A stretch of 64,000 nucleotides of DNA. Source: Mucilaginibacter agri. Lineage in GTDB: Bacteria; Bacteroidota; Bacteroidia; Sphingobacteriales; Sphingobacteriaceae. Positions within the stretch are counted from its first letter, which is position 1, and every line of letters begins with the position of its first letter. Shown here piece after piece: positions 1-8,661 of this stretch. A program made the position numbers and the translations under genes. Location: assembly GCF_009928685.1 (NCBI RefSeq), contig NZ_WWEO01000042.1:248001-312000 (forward strand). Reading direction: 5' to 3'. The notes below the pieces were generated by a model. It was given only the letters and a program-made list of their open reading frames with translations, was not told the origin of the DNA and searched no databases.

Positions 1-1277
1 AATTTTAGTTTGATAAAATAGTTAACCAGGTTAGTTAATTCGCCTTGCATGTTGGCCGAAAGGATATTGGCCTTTTTTACTTCAATTTGTTTATGTACAG
101 GTTGTTGGTCGCCGCTTAGTTCTTCATAAAAGCTGTTGAATTTTTTAAGCGAAGAGCCGTCGGACAAAAGGTTATTTACCTGGGCTAAAAAGTCGTAACC
201 GGTGTTGCCTTGTAAAGGCCACTGCGATGGCATCGTTTCACCCTGTTCCAATATCTTTTCGGCGACAATGTAGGTGTCATCCCCGGCTAACTCGCGCAGG
301 TTATTCAAGTAGCCCTCGGGATCGTAAAGACCATCGATATGATCTATTCTCAAGCCATGAAAAACGCCTTCGTCCACCAGTTGTTTAATCATGCGGTGGT
401 AGTGCTCAAATACATCCGGCTTTTGAATGTTGAGGCACATAAGGCTATTCACTGTAAAAAAGCGTCGGTAGTTAATATTGGAATCTGTTTCCTGCCAGCT
501 GCAAAGGCGATAGTTTTGCTGGGCTGCAAATTGGCCAAGCAAGTCTAAGTTGTTATTGATGGAATCGAGAGAGTCATTCAAATAATCTTTAGCCTCGGCC
601 TGTTTAAGCACATTGTTAAACTTAACCAACCATGCCGACCATTTTAAGGCGAAGCGCTTATCGTCGCGGCTTCTTAAAGTTGCGTTTATCTCCGCTACGA
701 GTGGTTTTAAGTTTGCAGGTAATTCGTCATCATCATTATGTAATATTGCGGTGTAGCTCTGCAGGCTCAAAGGCCAGCTATTGTCGAAGTATTGGAATAC
801 CAGTTGTTTGTTTTTATAAGCAATTTTAAGTTCGCCGTTTTCAATTATCTCTGCTAGCGGGTTCCCTAAAAACGGCATCATAATTTGCGCATCAGGAAAG
901 AGTTCGCTGGCTAATCCGGTATCAAAAAAGTTAGCGTAAAGTGATCGTTTGCCTTTCTCCAATACATCCATTAACCACGGGTTATGGGCATGCACCCCCA
1001 TATGATTAGGAACGATGTCTTGTAGCCAGCCTATTTGTTGATCCTGAAGTTTCTTACTGATGGTTCTCAACTGTTTTTCTGTACCAATTTCGGGATCGAT
1101 GCGATTGGGGTTAACGCCATCATATCCATGTGCACTACCGGGAGTTGATTCAAAAATAGGCGAAGCATAAATAGTGCTTACACCTAATTTTTGCAAATAG
1201 GCTATGATCTTTTCAAAATCAGCGAAAGAGAATTGTTGATGGAATTGGAGTCGATATGTGGCAATAGGATTATACAT
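1..1277 (-). CDS. treY: Maltooligosyltrehalose synthase TreY (GH13), 3' end missing
   Basis: My translation of the minus strand from the ATG at 1277 gives an open frame running off the left edge (about 425 residues, no stop). It begins MYNPIATYRLQFHQQFSF and contains GSAHGYDGVNPNRIDPEIG, DIVPNHMGVH and FHGLRIDHIDGL, which are typical of TreY. The aspartate of the RIDHIDG motif is the expected GH13 nucleophile. TreY isomerises the reducing-end alpha-1,4 bond of maltodextrins to alpha-1,1, making maltooligosyl trehalose in the cytoplasm. It lies 101 bp downstream of treZ, so the pair forms the TreY/TreZ trehalose route. The family is usually 700-900 residues, so roughly the C-terminal half is outside the window. 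Confidence 0.93.
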   Translation of the reverse strand, partial: MYNPIATYRLQFHQQFSFADFEKIIAYLQKLGVSTIYASPIFESTPGSAHGYDGVNPNRIDPEIGTEKQLRTISKKLQDQQIGWLQDIVPNHMGVHAHNPWLMDVLEKGKRSLYANFFDTGLASELFPDAQIMMPFLGNPLAEIIENGELKIAYKNKQLVFQYFDNSWPLSLQSYTAILHNDDDELPANLKPLVAEINATLRSRDDKRFALKWSAWLVKFNNVLKQAEAKDYLNDSLDSINNNLDLLGQFAAQQNYRLCSWQETDSNINYRRFFTVNSLMCLNIQKPDVFEHYHRMIKQLVDEGVFHGLRIDHIDGLYDPEGYLNNLRELAGDDTYIVAEKILEQGETMPSQWPLQGNTGYDFLAQVNNLLSDGSSLKKFNSFYEELSGDQQPVHKQIEVKKANILSANMQGELTNLVNYFIKLK

Positions 1278-1378
1278 GATGATGTTAGGCTGTTATATTG
1301 AATAAATCAAATTGGAGGATGGGTGGTGTGATGGGGGAGATTCCTGGCGTAGACGACCCACCCCAATGAACTCAGCCA

Positions 1379-3205
1379 TCATCCAATACAATAAATTAGT
1401 GCCGATTGTGGCTGCATGCTTACTGTTGAATTTGAATCTGCAATTTCCGGGCTCTTTGCCGGCCCGTTCCAATCGGGGTCGGCGGAATCCAGTTGTTTTA
1501 CCCATTTTCTGTCGGTTGCGGGTAGTGAAACTTGTTGAATTTCGTTCGAAAAGTTCATCAACGCTACCATGTATTCGCCCTGAAACCAACGTTGTACCGT
1601 TAGTACTTGGATAGTTTTATCTGCCGATGCTTTAACCTGGTTTCGATGAAGATTTGACATTACCGAAAGGTATTTACGCAGGCTGATGAGCTTTTTATAA
1701 TAAGCCAGCATAGTTTTATGCGGCTCTTCATCTATCAATTGCCATTGTAGTTTCGAATGCGTAAAAGTTTCTTCGCTCATCGGGTCGGGTGCTTCACCCT
1801 CGGCATGGAAGGCTGCAAATTCAGCTTTGCGGCCTTTGCGTACAGCCTCGGCCAATTCTGGATCGGTATGGCTTACAAAATATTGGAACGGGTTTGATTC
1901 TGCCCACTCTTCGCCCATAAAGAGCATCGGTACAAAAGGAGAAACGAATACGGCAGTTGCCATTAGCTTCTGCATTTCGAAACTAAATAGTTGGCTGCTC
2001 CGCTCGCCCGGCATACGGTTACCTACTTGGTCGTGGTTTTGTGAGAATACAATAAACTGCTCACCCGGATTATCCGTTTTTACCCCAAAGTTTTTGTGCC
2101 GGTGGTCGGAGAATTGGCCGTTATAAACATAGGCGTCATTATAGGCCTTAGCTAAATGTTCAATGCCGTTAAAATCTGCGTAATAACCGCTGATCTCACC
2201 GCCTGCAGTAACGCGTAAAGCATGGTGAAACTCATCAATCCATTGGGCATCCATCCCAAATCCACCTTTATCAAGCGGGTTGATAAACCGGGTATCGTTT
2301 AGGTCGCACTCTGCAATAAGATTAAAGTGACGACCAGTTTGCCTACTCAGTTGTTCAGTATATTGTTTAATGTCGGCCAACAAATGCTGTGGACTAAAAT
2401 CTTTAATGGCATGTACTGCATCTAACCGCAAGGCATCGATATGGAAATCCCGGAACCACATCAGAGCGTTTTCTATAAAATACCGGCGCACGGCATCGCA
2501 CCAGGCATCATCGTAGTTAATGGCATTACCCCAGGGGGTATGATATTTATCGGTAAAATAGGCGCCATACTCGCCGAAGTAATTACCCTCCGGGCCGATG
2601 TGATTGTAAACTACATCAAGTACAACAGCGATGCCTTTTTTATGACAGGCGTTAACCAAATGCTGTAAGGCTTTTGCACCTCCATAACTGTTTTGAACCG
2701 CAAAAGGATATACACCATCATACCCCCAATTGCGTTCACCTGCGAATTGAGCCACCGGCATAATCTCAATAGCATTAATGCCCAATTGTTTCAGATAGTC
2801 GAGCTTGCTTTCTATACCCTCAAAAGTTCCTTCGGGAGTAAATGTACCGGTATGGAGCTCATATATAATGTAGTTGCTCATGGCCGTATTATGCCAATGC
2901 TCATCCGTCCAACTAAAAGCACTCAGGTCGATAACTTGTGAGGCCTCGTGCACACCCTTAGGCTGGCTCAACGATGCAGGGTCGGGCAAAAATTTCTCCC
3001 TGTCGAGTACAAAGCGATACAGATCGCCCTCTTTAAGCTGATCTGTTTGTAACGACCAGTAGCCATGCGCTTCCGCTTGCATAGGTAAGTCTACACGTCC
3101 TTCGCAAATGCGAAGGCTAACCTGCTGGGCTTTAGGTGCCCAAACCAGCGCATCAACACCTTTGTTATTAATGTTAACGCCAATTGTCCTTCTTGCCGTT
3201 TCCAT
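1379..3205 (-). CDS. treZ: Malto-oligosyltrehalose trehalohydrolase TreZ (GH13)
   Basis: This 608-residue enzyme has an N-terminal CBM48-like beta domain (about 1-95) and a GH13 (alpha/beta)8 barrel. Visible catalytic motifs are ALRLDAVHA (nucleophile near D262), LIAECD (acid/base near E299) and SQNHDQVGNR (transition-state stabiliser near D392). It hydrolyses the bond next to the terminal trehalose of maltooligosyl trehalose, releasing free trehalose. The glgX stop codon lies 2 nt upstream of its start, so the two are almost certainly co-transcribed; treY follows. Length is normal for the family. A plain branching enzyme is less likely given the treY neighbour. Confidence 0.93.
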   Translation of the reverse strand: METARRTIGVNINNKGVDALVWAPKAQQVSLRICEGRVDLPMQAEAHGYWSLQTDQLKEGDLYRFVLDREKFLPDPASLSQPKGVHEASQVIDLSAFSWTDEHWHNTAMSNYIIYELHTGTFTPEGTFEGIESKLDYLKQLGINAIEIMPVAQFAGERNWGYDGVYPFAVQNSYGGAKALQHLVNACHKKGIAVVLDVVYNHIGPEGNYFGEYGAYFTDKYHTPWGNAINYDDAWCDAVRRYFIENALMWFRDFHIDALRLDAVHAIKDFSPQHLLADIKQYTEQLSRQTGRHFNLIAECDLNDTRFINPLDKGGFGMDAQWIDEFHHALRVTAGGEISGYYADFNGIEHLAKAYNDAYVYNGQFSDHRHKNFGVKTDNPGEQFIVFSQNHDQVGNRMPGERSSQLFSFEMQKLMATAVFVSPFVPMLFMGEEWAESNPFQYFVSHTDPELAEAVRKGRKAEFAAFHAEGEAPDPMSEETFTHSKLQWQLIDEEPHKTMLAYYKKLISLRKYLSVMSNLHRNQVKASADKTIQVLTVQRWFQGEYMVALMNFSNEIQQVSLPATDRKWVKQLDSADPDWNGPAKSPEIADSNSTVSMQPQSALIYCIG

Positions 3206-3207
3206 GG

Positions 3208-5340
3208 TTATGTATGAATTAAGGGGTGGTGCAACAGTATTATGGAGCGTCCATCTACCTTAATTGTTTGTTCTGCAGTATACTTGTCGGCGTCTTCTAC
3301 AAAATCTTTACTGGTGTCTAATGCTACAATCCAGTCTTTTGCATACTCATTTGCAGGAAGCTTGTAATCCAACGGCTGATCGTGAGCATTAAAGATCACG
3401 TAGAAATTATCGTCGATAATCTGTTCGCCTTTAGCGTTGCGCCAACGAAGCGCCTTGCCGTTCATAAACACAGCCAGTGATTTAGCAAAGTCGTGATTCC
3501 AGTGCTCATCATTCATTTGCTCTCCCGATGGCAAGAACCAGGCTATATCATCCAGCCCGCCTTCTTTAACAGGTGCTCCCCTAAACCATCTGCGGCGACC
3601 GAACGCGGGGTGTTTGTGTCGTAAATGAATCAGTTTTTGAGTAAAGGCCAGCAGATCTTTGTCGGCTTTCTCCCAGTTTAACCATGAGATTTCGTTATCC
3701 TGGCAGTAAGCATTGTTATTACCCTGCTGGGTTCGGCTTATCTCATCGCCGGCCACCAGCATAGGTACCCCTTGCGATAAGAATAGCGTGGTTAAGAAAT
3801 TTCGTTTCTGACGCTCGCGTAATTGGTTAATAGCTTCGTCTTCAGTTTCGCCCTCGGCACCACAGTTCCATGATCTGTTGTGGCTTTCGCCATCGTTATT
3901 TTCTTCGCCGTTGGCCTCGTTATGCTTGTCGTTATAACTTACCAGATCATTAAGGGTGAAACCGTCGTGTGCAGTAATAAAGTTGATGCTTGCTGTAGGT
4001 CGCCGGAATTCGTCGCGGTAAAGATCAGAGCTACCTGTAAAGCGTTCGGCAAACTCAGCCAGCTGGCTATCTGCTCCACGCCAGTAATCGCGGATACAGT
4101 CGCGGTATTTGCCATTCCACTCGCCCCAGCCAGCCGGAAACTTACCTACCTGGTAACCGCCTTCGCCAATATCCCAGGGTTCAGCAATAAGCTTAACCTG
4201 CGATATAATAGGATCCTGGTGGATAATATCGAAGAATGCGCTTAAGCGGTTAACCTCATGCAGCTCACGAGCCAGCGTAGCAGCCAGATCAAACCTAAAC
4301 CCATCCACATGCATTTCGGTTATCCAGTAGCGTAGGCTATCCATAATTAAACGCAACACGCCCGGCAGGTTGGCATTAAGGGTGTTGCCCGTGCCGGTGT
4401 AATCCATGTAGAAACGTTTGTTATCGTCGACCAGGCGGTAGTAGCTTTCATTATCAACGCCTCTGAAAGAGATGGTCGGCCCCATTTGGTTGCCCTCCGC
4501 GGTATGATTGTAAACCACATCCAGTATCACTTCGATACCCGCCTTATGCAGTTCCTTTACCATGTTTTTAAACTCGGTAACCTGCTCGCCTGCAATGCCA
4601 TTACAGCAATACAAAACTTCGGGGGCAAAGTATCCTATAGTATTATATCCCCAGTAATTTGTAAGTCCTTTTTCTTTCAAATGCCGGTCTGCTAAAAAGT
4701 GGTGAACCGGCATCAGCTCCAGGGTGGTTATGCCCAGGTCTTTCAAATATTTTATGGTAGAGGGATGCCCTATAGCAGCATAGCTACCCCGCATGTGTTC
4801 GGGTATGTCGGGATTAAGTTTGGTGAAACCGCGTACATGTGCTTCATATATTACGGTATCGGTATAAGGGATTTTTAATTGTTTATCGCCCTCCCAGTCG
4901 AAAGCGGGATCAACAACTACACTTTTGGGCAGATAAGGTGCACTGTCTGTTTTGCTGAAACTCAGGTCCTCGTCCGGGCTGCCCAATTCGTATCCAAATA
5001 GCGAGTCGTGCCATTCTATTGGTCCGGCAATGGCTTTAGCGTAGGGGTCTATCAGCAATTTATTAGCATTAAAACGCTGACCATTCTCGGGTTCGTAGGG
5101 TCCATCTACCCGGAAGCCGTATAACTGCCCGGGTTTAAGATCGGGTATGAAAACATGCCATATCTGGTGTGTGCGTTCAATCATGTCCACCTTGGCATAT
5201 TCAATTTCGTCATTAGGGGTTTTAAACAGGCAGACTTCCACTTTAGTGGCCTTGTCGGCATATAAGGCAAAATTTACACCATTGCCTTTCCAGGTTGCGC
5301 CAAGCGGGAAGGGTTCTCCAGGGTAGTTGGTTATCGTCAT
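3208..5340 (-). CDS. glgX: Glycogen debranching enzyme GlgX (isoamylase-type GH13)
   Basis: I prefer the ATG at 5340 (MTITNYPGEPFPLGATW, 710 aa). An in-frame ATG at 5397 would add 19 residues that do not resemble the family. A CBM48 domain (about 10-110) precedes the GH13 barrel. Catalytic motifs are VDGFRFDLAA (nucleophile D351), LIAEPWDIG (acid/base E387) and ITAHDGFTLNDLVSY (D459). The protein removes alpha-1,6 branches from glycogen or limit dextrins, supplying linear maltodextrins to TreY/TreZ. It is first gene of the glgX-treZ-treY operon and is divergent from the carbohydrate cluster starting at 5498; the short shared upstream region must hold both promoters. Confidence 0.92.
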   Translation of the reverse strand: MTITNYPGEPFPLGATWKGNGVNFALYADKATKVEVCLFKTPNDEIEYAKVDMIERTHQIWHVFIPDLKPGQLYGFRVDGPYEPENGQRFNANKLLIDPYAKAIAGPIEWHDSLFGYELGSPDEDLSFSKTDSAPYLPKSVVVDPAFDWEGDKQLKIPYTDTVIYEAHVRGFTKLNPDIPEHMRGSYAAIGHPSTIKYLKDLGITTLELMPVHHFLADRHLKEKGLTNYWGYNTIGYFAPEVLYCCNGIAGEQVTEFKNMVKELHKAGIEVILDVVYNHTAEGNQMGPTISFRGVDNESYYRLVDDNKRFYMDYTGTGNTLNANLPGVLRLIMDSLRYWITEMHVDGFRFDLAATLARELHEVNRLSAFFDIIHQDPIISQVKLIAEPWDIGEGGYQVGKFPAGWGEWNGKYRDCIRDYWRGADSQLAEFAERFTGSSDLYRDEFRRPTASINFITAHDGFTLNDLVSYNDKHNEANGEENNDGESHNRSWNCGAEGETEDEAINQLRERQKRNFLTTLFLSQGVPMLVAGDEISRTQQGNNNAYCQDNEISWLNWEKADKDLLAFTQKLIHLRHKHPAFGRRRWFRGAPVKEGGLDDIAWFLPSGEQMNDEHWNHDFAKSLAVFMNGKALRWRNAKGEQIIDDNFYVIFNAHDQPLDYKLPANEYAKDWIVALDTSKDFVEDADKYTAEQTIKVDGRSIILLHHPLIHT

Positions 5341-5497
5341 ATATCCATCAATAAATAATGACTGAAAAAGTTTGAACGAAACCGTAATTGCTGACAAAAT
5401 AGTACACTAAATTAATAGGAATGAGGTATTTGATTGTATGCCGGAATTTTTAACTTAGGCGCAATCAATTACGAGCATACCTAAATTTCAAATTTTT

Positions 5498-7033
5498 ATG
5501 AGCAAATCCCTGCGCTGCCTTGTGGCGGGCTTAATGGTTACTGCTGCATGTCAGCTTTCTGCTTATGCACAGAGCGGCCCCGGAATATTTGACGGACAAA
5601 CCGATGTAGGCCGGGTTAAACATGCCGGAAGTGCTGTTTACAACGCCGCCCTGCAGCAGTATAATATCAAAGGATCGGGTACCAACATTTGGGCAAACCA
5701 TGACGAATTTCATTTTGTGTGGAAGAAAATGAAAGGCGATTTCCTGCTTCGCACCAACGCCGCTTTTATTGGCAAAGGGGTAGAGCAGCACCGCAAATGG
5801 GGCTGGATGGTGCGAACCAGTCTGGATACTGCTTCGGCACATGTTAACGCGGTTGAACATGGCGATGGCTTAACCTCGCTGCAATACCGCCGCACTACAG
5901 GTGCTACCACAGAAGAAATTAAATCTAAAATAACGGGTGCTGATGTAATTCAACTGGAACGCCACGGCAATACCTATACCATGTCTGTAGCGCGCAAGGG
6001 CAACACTTTTGTAAGCGAAGAGATAAAAGACGTTGACTTGGGCGACGATGTATACGTAGGCTTATTTGTATGCTCGCACAATCCGGATGTTACAGAAGAA
6101 GCAGTTTTTAACAATGTGCGCGTTGTTGTTCCTGCCGATAAGACGATGAACGGTTATCAGAAATATATTGGCAGCGCGATAGAAATATTAGATGTGGCTA
6201 CGCAAAACAGCCGTATCATTTATCAAACGCCAAAATCTCTGCAGGCACCAAATTGGACTAACGATAACAAATCGTTGATCTACAATAAGGAAGGCCTGTT
6301 ATATAAATATGATCTGAAAACCAACACGCCTGCTGTGCTTAATACAGGTGCTGTTAATCAGAATAATAATGATCACGTGCTTTCTTTCGATGGCAAAATG
6401 CTGGCTATTAGTAGCTCTACAACAGGCAGTAATGGTTCTATTGGTTGGGTAGTGCCTGTAACGGGTGGCGAGCCTCGCCGTATGAACGAAGTTGGCCCAA
6501 GCTACATGCATGGCTGGTCGCCGGACGGCAAATATTTGGTGTTTACCGGTCAGCGTAATAATGAGTTTGATATTTACCGCATCCCGTCTAAAGGTGGCGA
6601 AGAAGTGCGTATGACCACCGCGCCCGGCCTCGACGACGGTCCGGAATATACGCCTGATGGTAAATACATCTACTTTAACTCTGTGCGTAGCGGGCTGATG
6701 CAGATCTGGCGCATGAAGCCCGACGGCTCTGAACAAACACAGATCACTCATGATGATTTTAATAACTGGTTTCCGCATATTTCGCCAGATGGCAAATGGA
6801 TCGTATTTATTACTTTCCTGAAAGATGAAGTTGCAGCCGGAGATCATCCGTTTTACAAACATGTTTACCTGCGCATGTTGCCAATAGAAGGCGGTAGCGA
6901 ACCTAAAGTGGTTGCTTATTTATATGGTGGCCAGGGTACTATTAATACGCCATCCTGGGCACCAGATAGTAAGCACCTGGCGTTTGTAAGCAACTCACAG
7001 TTATTATTTCCAACTTTTCCAATCGAAAAATAA
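5498..7033 (+). CDS. Secreted TolB-like beta-propeller protein with N-terminal LamG/DUF1349-like domain
   Basis: A 511-residue protein with a Sec signal peptide (about 1-25, ending SAYAQ). Residues about 28-215 look like a concanavalin-type jelly-roll (DUF1349-like: FHFVWKKMKGDF, WGWMVRTS). Residues about 220-505 contain repeated PD40/WD40-like blades such as GWSPDGKYLVFTG, EYTPDGKYIYFNS, HISPDGKWIVFIT and SWAPDSKHLAFVS. No catalytic residue is evident. It is probably a periplasmic or surface carbohydrate-binding scaffold. It is first gene of the 5.5-21 kb cluster and lies 7 nt before the next gene. Bacteroidota homologues are often labelled 'biopolymer transporter TolR', which is misleading here. 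Confidence 0.75.
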   Translation: MSKSLRCLVAGLMVTAACQLSAYAQSGPGIFDGQTDVGRVKHAGSAVYNAALQQYNIKGSGTNIWANHDEFHFVWKKMKGDFLLRTNAAFIGKGVEQHRKWGWMVRTSLDTASAHVNAVEHGDGLTSLQYRRTTGATTEEIKSKITGADVIQLERHGNTYTMSVARKGNTFVSEEIKDVDLGDDVYVGLFVCSHNPDVTEEAVFNNVRVVVPADKTMNGYQKYIGSAIEILDVATQNSRIIYQTPKSLQAPNWTNDNKSLIYNKEGLLYKYDLKTNTPAVLNTGAVNQNNNDHVLSFDGKMLAISSSTTGSNGSIGWVVPVTGGEPRRMNEVGPSYMHGWSPDGKYLVFTGQRNNEFDIYRIPSKGGEEVRMTTAPGLDDGPEYTPDGKYIYFNSVRSGLMQIWRMKPDGSEQTQITHDDFNNWFPHISPDGKWIVFITFLKDEVAAGDHPFYKHVYLRMLPIEGGSEPKVVAYLYGGQGTINTPSWAPDSKHLAFVSNSQLLFPTFPIEK

Positions 7034-7040
7034 TTACCTA

Positions 7041-7961
7041 ATGAATTCATCACGCAGAACATTTATAAAAACCGGTGCGTTGGCTATTGCCGGCACAGCG
7101 TTATTAAAAGATAGCCTGTTTGCTTCGGCAGCAGGGAAAGAATTGGTTGGCTTACAACTATACTCGGTACGCGAAGCCATGAAGGCCGACCCGGCCGGAA
7201 CGCTTAAACAATTGGCCGATGGTGGCTATCGCTATATAGAACATGCTGGCTATGCCGATGGCAAGTTCTATGGCTATACCCCGGCAGAGTTTAAAAAACT
7301 GATGGAAGGCCTTGGTTTAAAAATGCCAAGCGGCCACAGCCGCATGGGGGCCGAAGATTGGGACACCGTTAAGAATGACTTTACTGATACCTGGAAAAAG
7401 ACAATAGCCGACAGCGCTGAAGTAGGCCAGCATTTTGTGCTAAGCCCCTGGCTGGATGAAAATCTGCGCAGCGACACAGAAGGCCTTAAGCGGCTGATGC
7501 AACAGTTTAATAAATGCGGCGAGCTATGCAAAACATACGGTATGAAGTTTGGATACCATAACCACAACTTTGAGTTTACCACTAAGATGGGCGACGGCAA
7601 CCTTTACGATTTTATTCTACAGAATACCGACCCGGCATTGGTTGCACAACAAATGGATTTTGGAAACATGATAGGCGCAGGTGCTAAACCGATTTACTAT
7701 TTAAAAAAATATCCCGGAAGATTTGAATTATTGCACGTAAAAGACGAGATTAGGAGCAGCGGAAAGGGCGACCTTGGTGATGGGTACGACAGTTGTTTGC
7801 TTGGAGAAGGTATAATGCCTATGCAAGAGATACTTACGCTGGCGCGCAAATCGGGAGGGACCACACATTTCATGATAGAACAGGAATCGTACCAGGGAAA
7901 AGACCCGGTTGATTGTGTAAAAAAAGATTTACAAATCATGAAAAAGTGGGGTTACGTTTAA
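7041..7961 (+). CDS. Tat-exported sugar isomerase/epimerase-like TIM-barrel protein (copy 1)
   Basis: This 306-residue protein has a twin-arginine leader (SSRRTFIKTGALAIAG) and then an AP-endonuclease-2/xylose-isomerase-like TIM barrel. Putative divalent-metal and substrate motifs are GYHNHNFEF, QMDFGNM, LLHVKDE and FMIEQESY. It resembles the product of 19371-20234 (both begin GLQLYSVRE/GLQLYSLRE). In Bacteroidota such proteins occur with GMC, Gfo/Idh and DUF1080 genes. A hydratase or epimerase role on keto-sugars in the periplasm is inferred; the classical 'sugar phosphate isomerase' label is unlikely for an exported protein. It is co-directional with and 7 nt after the propeller gene. Confidence 0.82.
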   Translation: MNSSRRTFIKTGALAIAGTALLKDSLFASAAGKELVGLQLYSVREAMKADPAGTLKQLADGGYRYIEHAGYADGKFYGYTPAEFKKLMEGLGLKMPSGHSRMGAEDWDTVKNDFTDTWKKTIADSAEVGQHFVLSPWLDENLRSDTEGLKRLMQQFNKCGELCKTYGMKFGYHNHNFEFTTKMGDGNLYDFILQNTDPALVAQQMDFGNMIGAGAKPIYYLKKYPGRFELLHVKDEIRSSGKGDLGDGYDSCLLGEGIMPMQEILTLARKSGGTTHFMIEQESYQGKDPVDCVKKDLQIMKKWGYV

Positions 7962-8061
7962 GTCCTTTTAAAATAAATGTAACTTGCACATGTATAACCT
8001 AGGTGCATTTTAGCGTTAGCTAAGAAGTTAATTATTAATACCAATTATAACTATTGATTTG

Positions 8062-8661
8062 ATGGACAGGCGTACTGTTATAAAAAATCTGGCTCTTGTT
8101 ATTGGCGGTGCTGCACTGTTGCCATCTTGTTTGCACGAAACAGGTAAAGCATCTATCGCCCTTAAAAAAATTAATGTAAGTGCCGATCAGGAGAAATTTT
8201 TGGCTGATGTTGCCGAAACCATTATCCCTAAAACCACAACCCCGGGGGCTAAAGATCTGAGCCTGCATTTGTTTGTTTTGAAAATGGTTGACGATTGCTT
8301 TAGCAAAAACGATCAGGATGCATTTATGTCTGGTTTAGATAAGCTAAAGGCTGATGCCGAAACCCGCTTTGGTAAATCATTTGGCGAAGCAAGCCAGGCG
8401 CAGCGCGAAAGCTTGCTGAACGAACTCGAGAAAAAACAGGCCGAAAATCAAAAAGCCCAAGGTAAAAACGCAAAAAAACCGGCTGATGCAGATGACAGGC
8501 TTACGTTTTACGGCATTACCAAAGGCGAAACCATTTACGGTTATACCAATTCTAAATATTTTATGACCAAGGAAATCGTATACGAGCTGGTTCCTGGCCG
8601 TTACAATCCCGATTATCCTGCTAAAAACTTTAAAGCTACTTTAAAACATGGCTTATCTTAA
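8062..8661 (+). CDS. Gluconate 2-dehydrogenase subunit 3 family protein, Tat lipoprotein (copy 1)
   Basis: The ATG at 8062 (MDRRTVIKNLALVIGG) is preferred; a TTG one codon upstream is possible. The 199-residue product has a Tat RR motif followed by a lipobox-like LLPSC. It then has the family signature FLADVAETIIPKTTTPGAKD, the ligand/structural core of the gamma subunit of membrane FAD dehydrogenases. Such subunits act as Tat 'hitch-hiker' carriers for leaderless catalytic subunits. The gene overlaps the following GMC gene by 14 bp, a strong sign of translational coupling and complex formation. A Lys/Gln/Ala-rich stretch (about 125-145) looks like a flexible linker. Confidence 0.85.
   Translation: MDRRTVIKNLALVIGGAALLPSCLHETGKASIALKKINVSADQEKFLADVAETIIPKTTTPGAKDLSLHLFVLKMVDDCFSKNDQDAFMSGLDKLKADAETRFGKSFGEASQAQRESLLNELEKKQAENQKAQGKNAKKPADADDRLTFYGITKGETIYGYTNSKYFMTKEIVYELVPGRYNPDYPAKNFKATLKHGLS

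Noticed and set aside
5341..5397. N-terminal extension of GlgX
   Set aside because: Nineteen additional residues do not match the family start (MTITNYPGEP is a natural beginning) and would use up much of the divergent promoter region.
6299..6862. 187-codon minus-strand frame in the propeller gene
   Set aside because: Antisense to clear PD40 repeats; no protein-like features.
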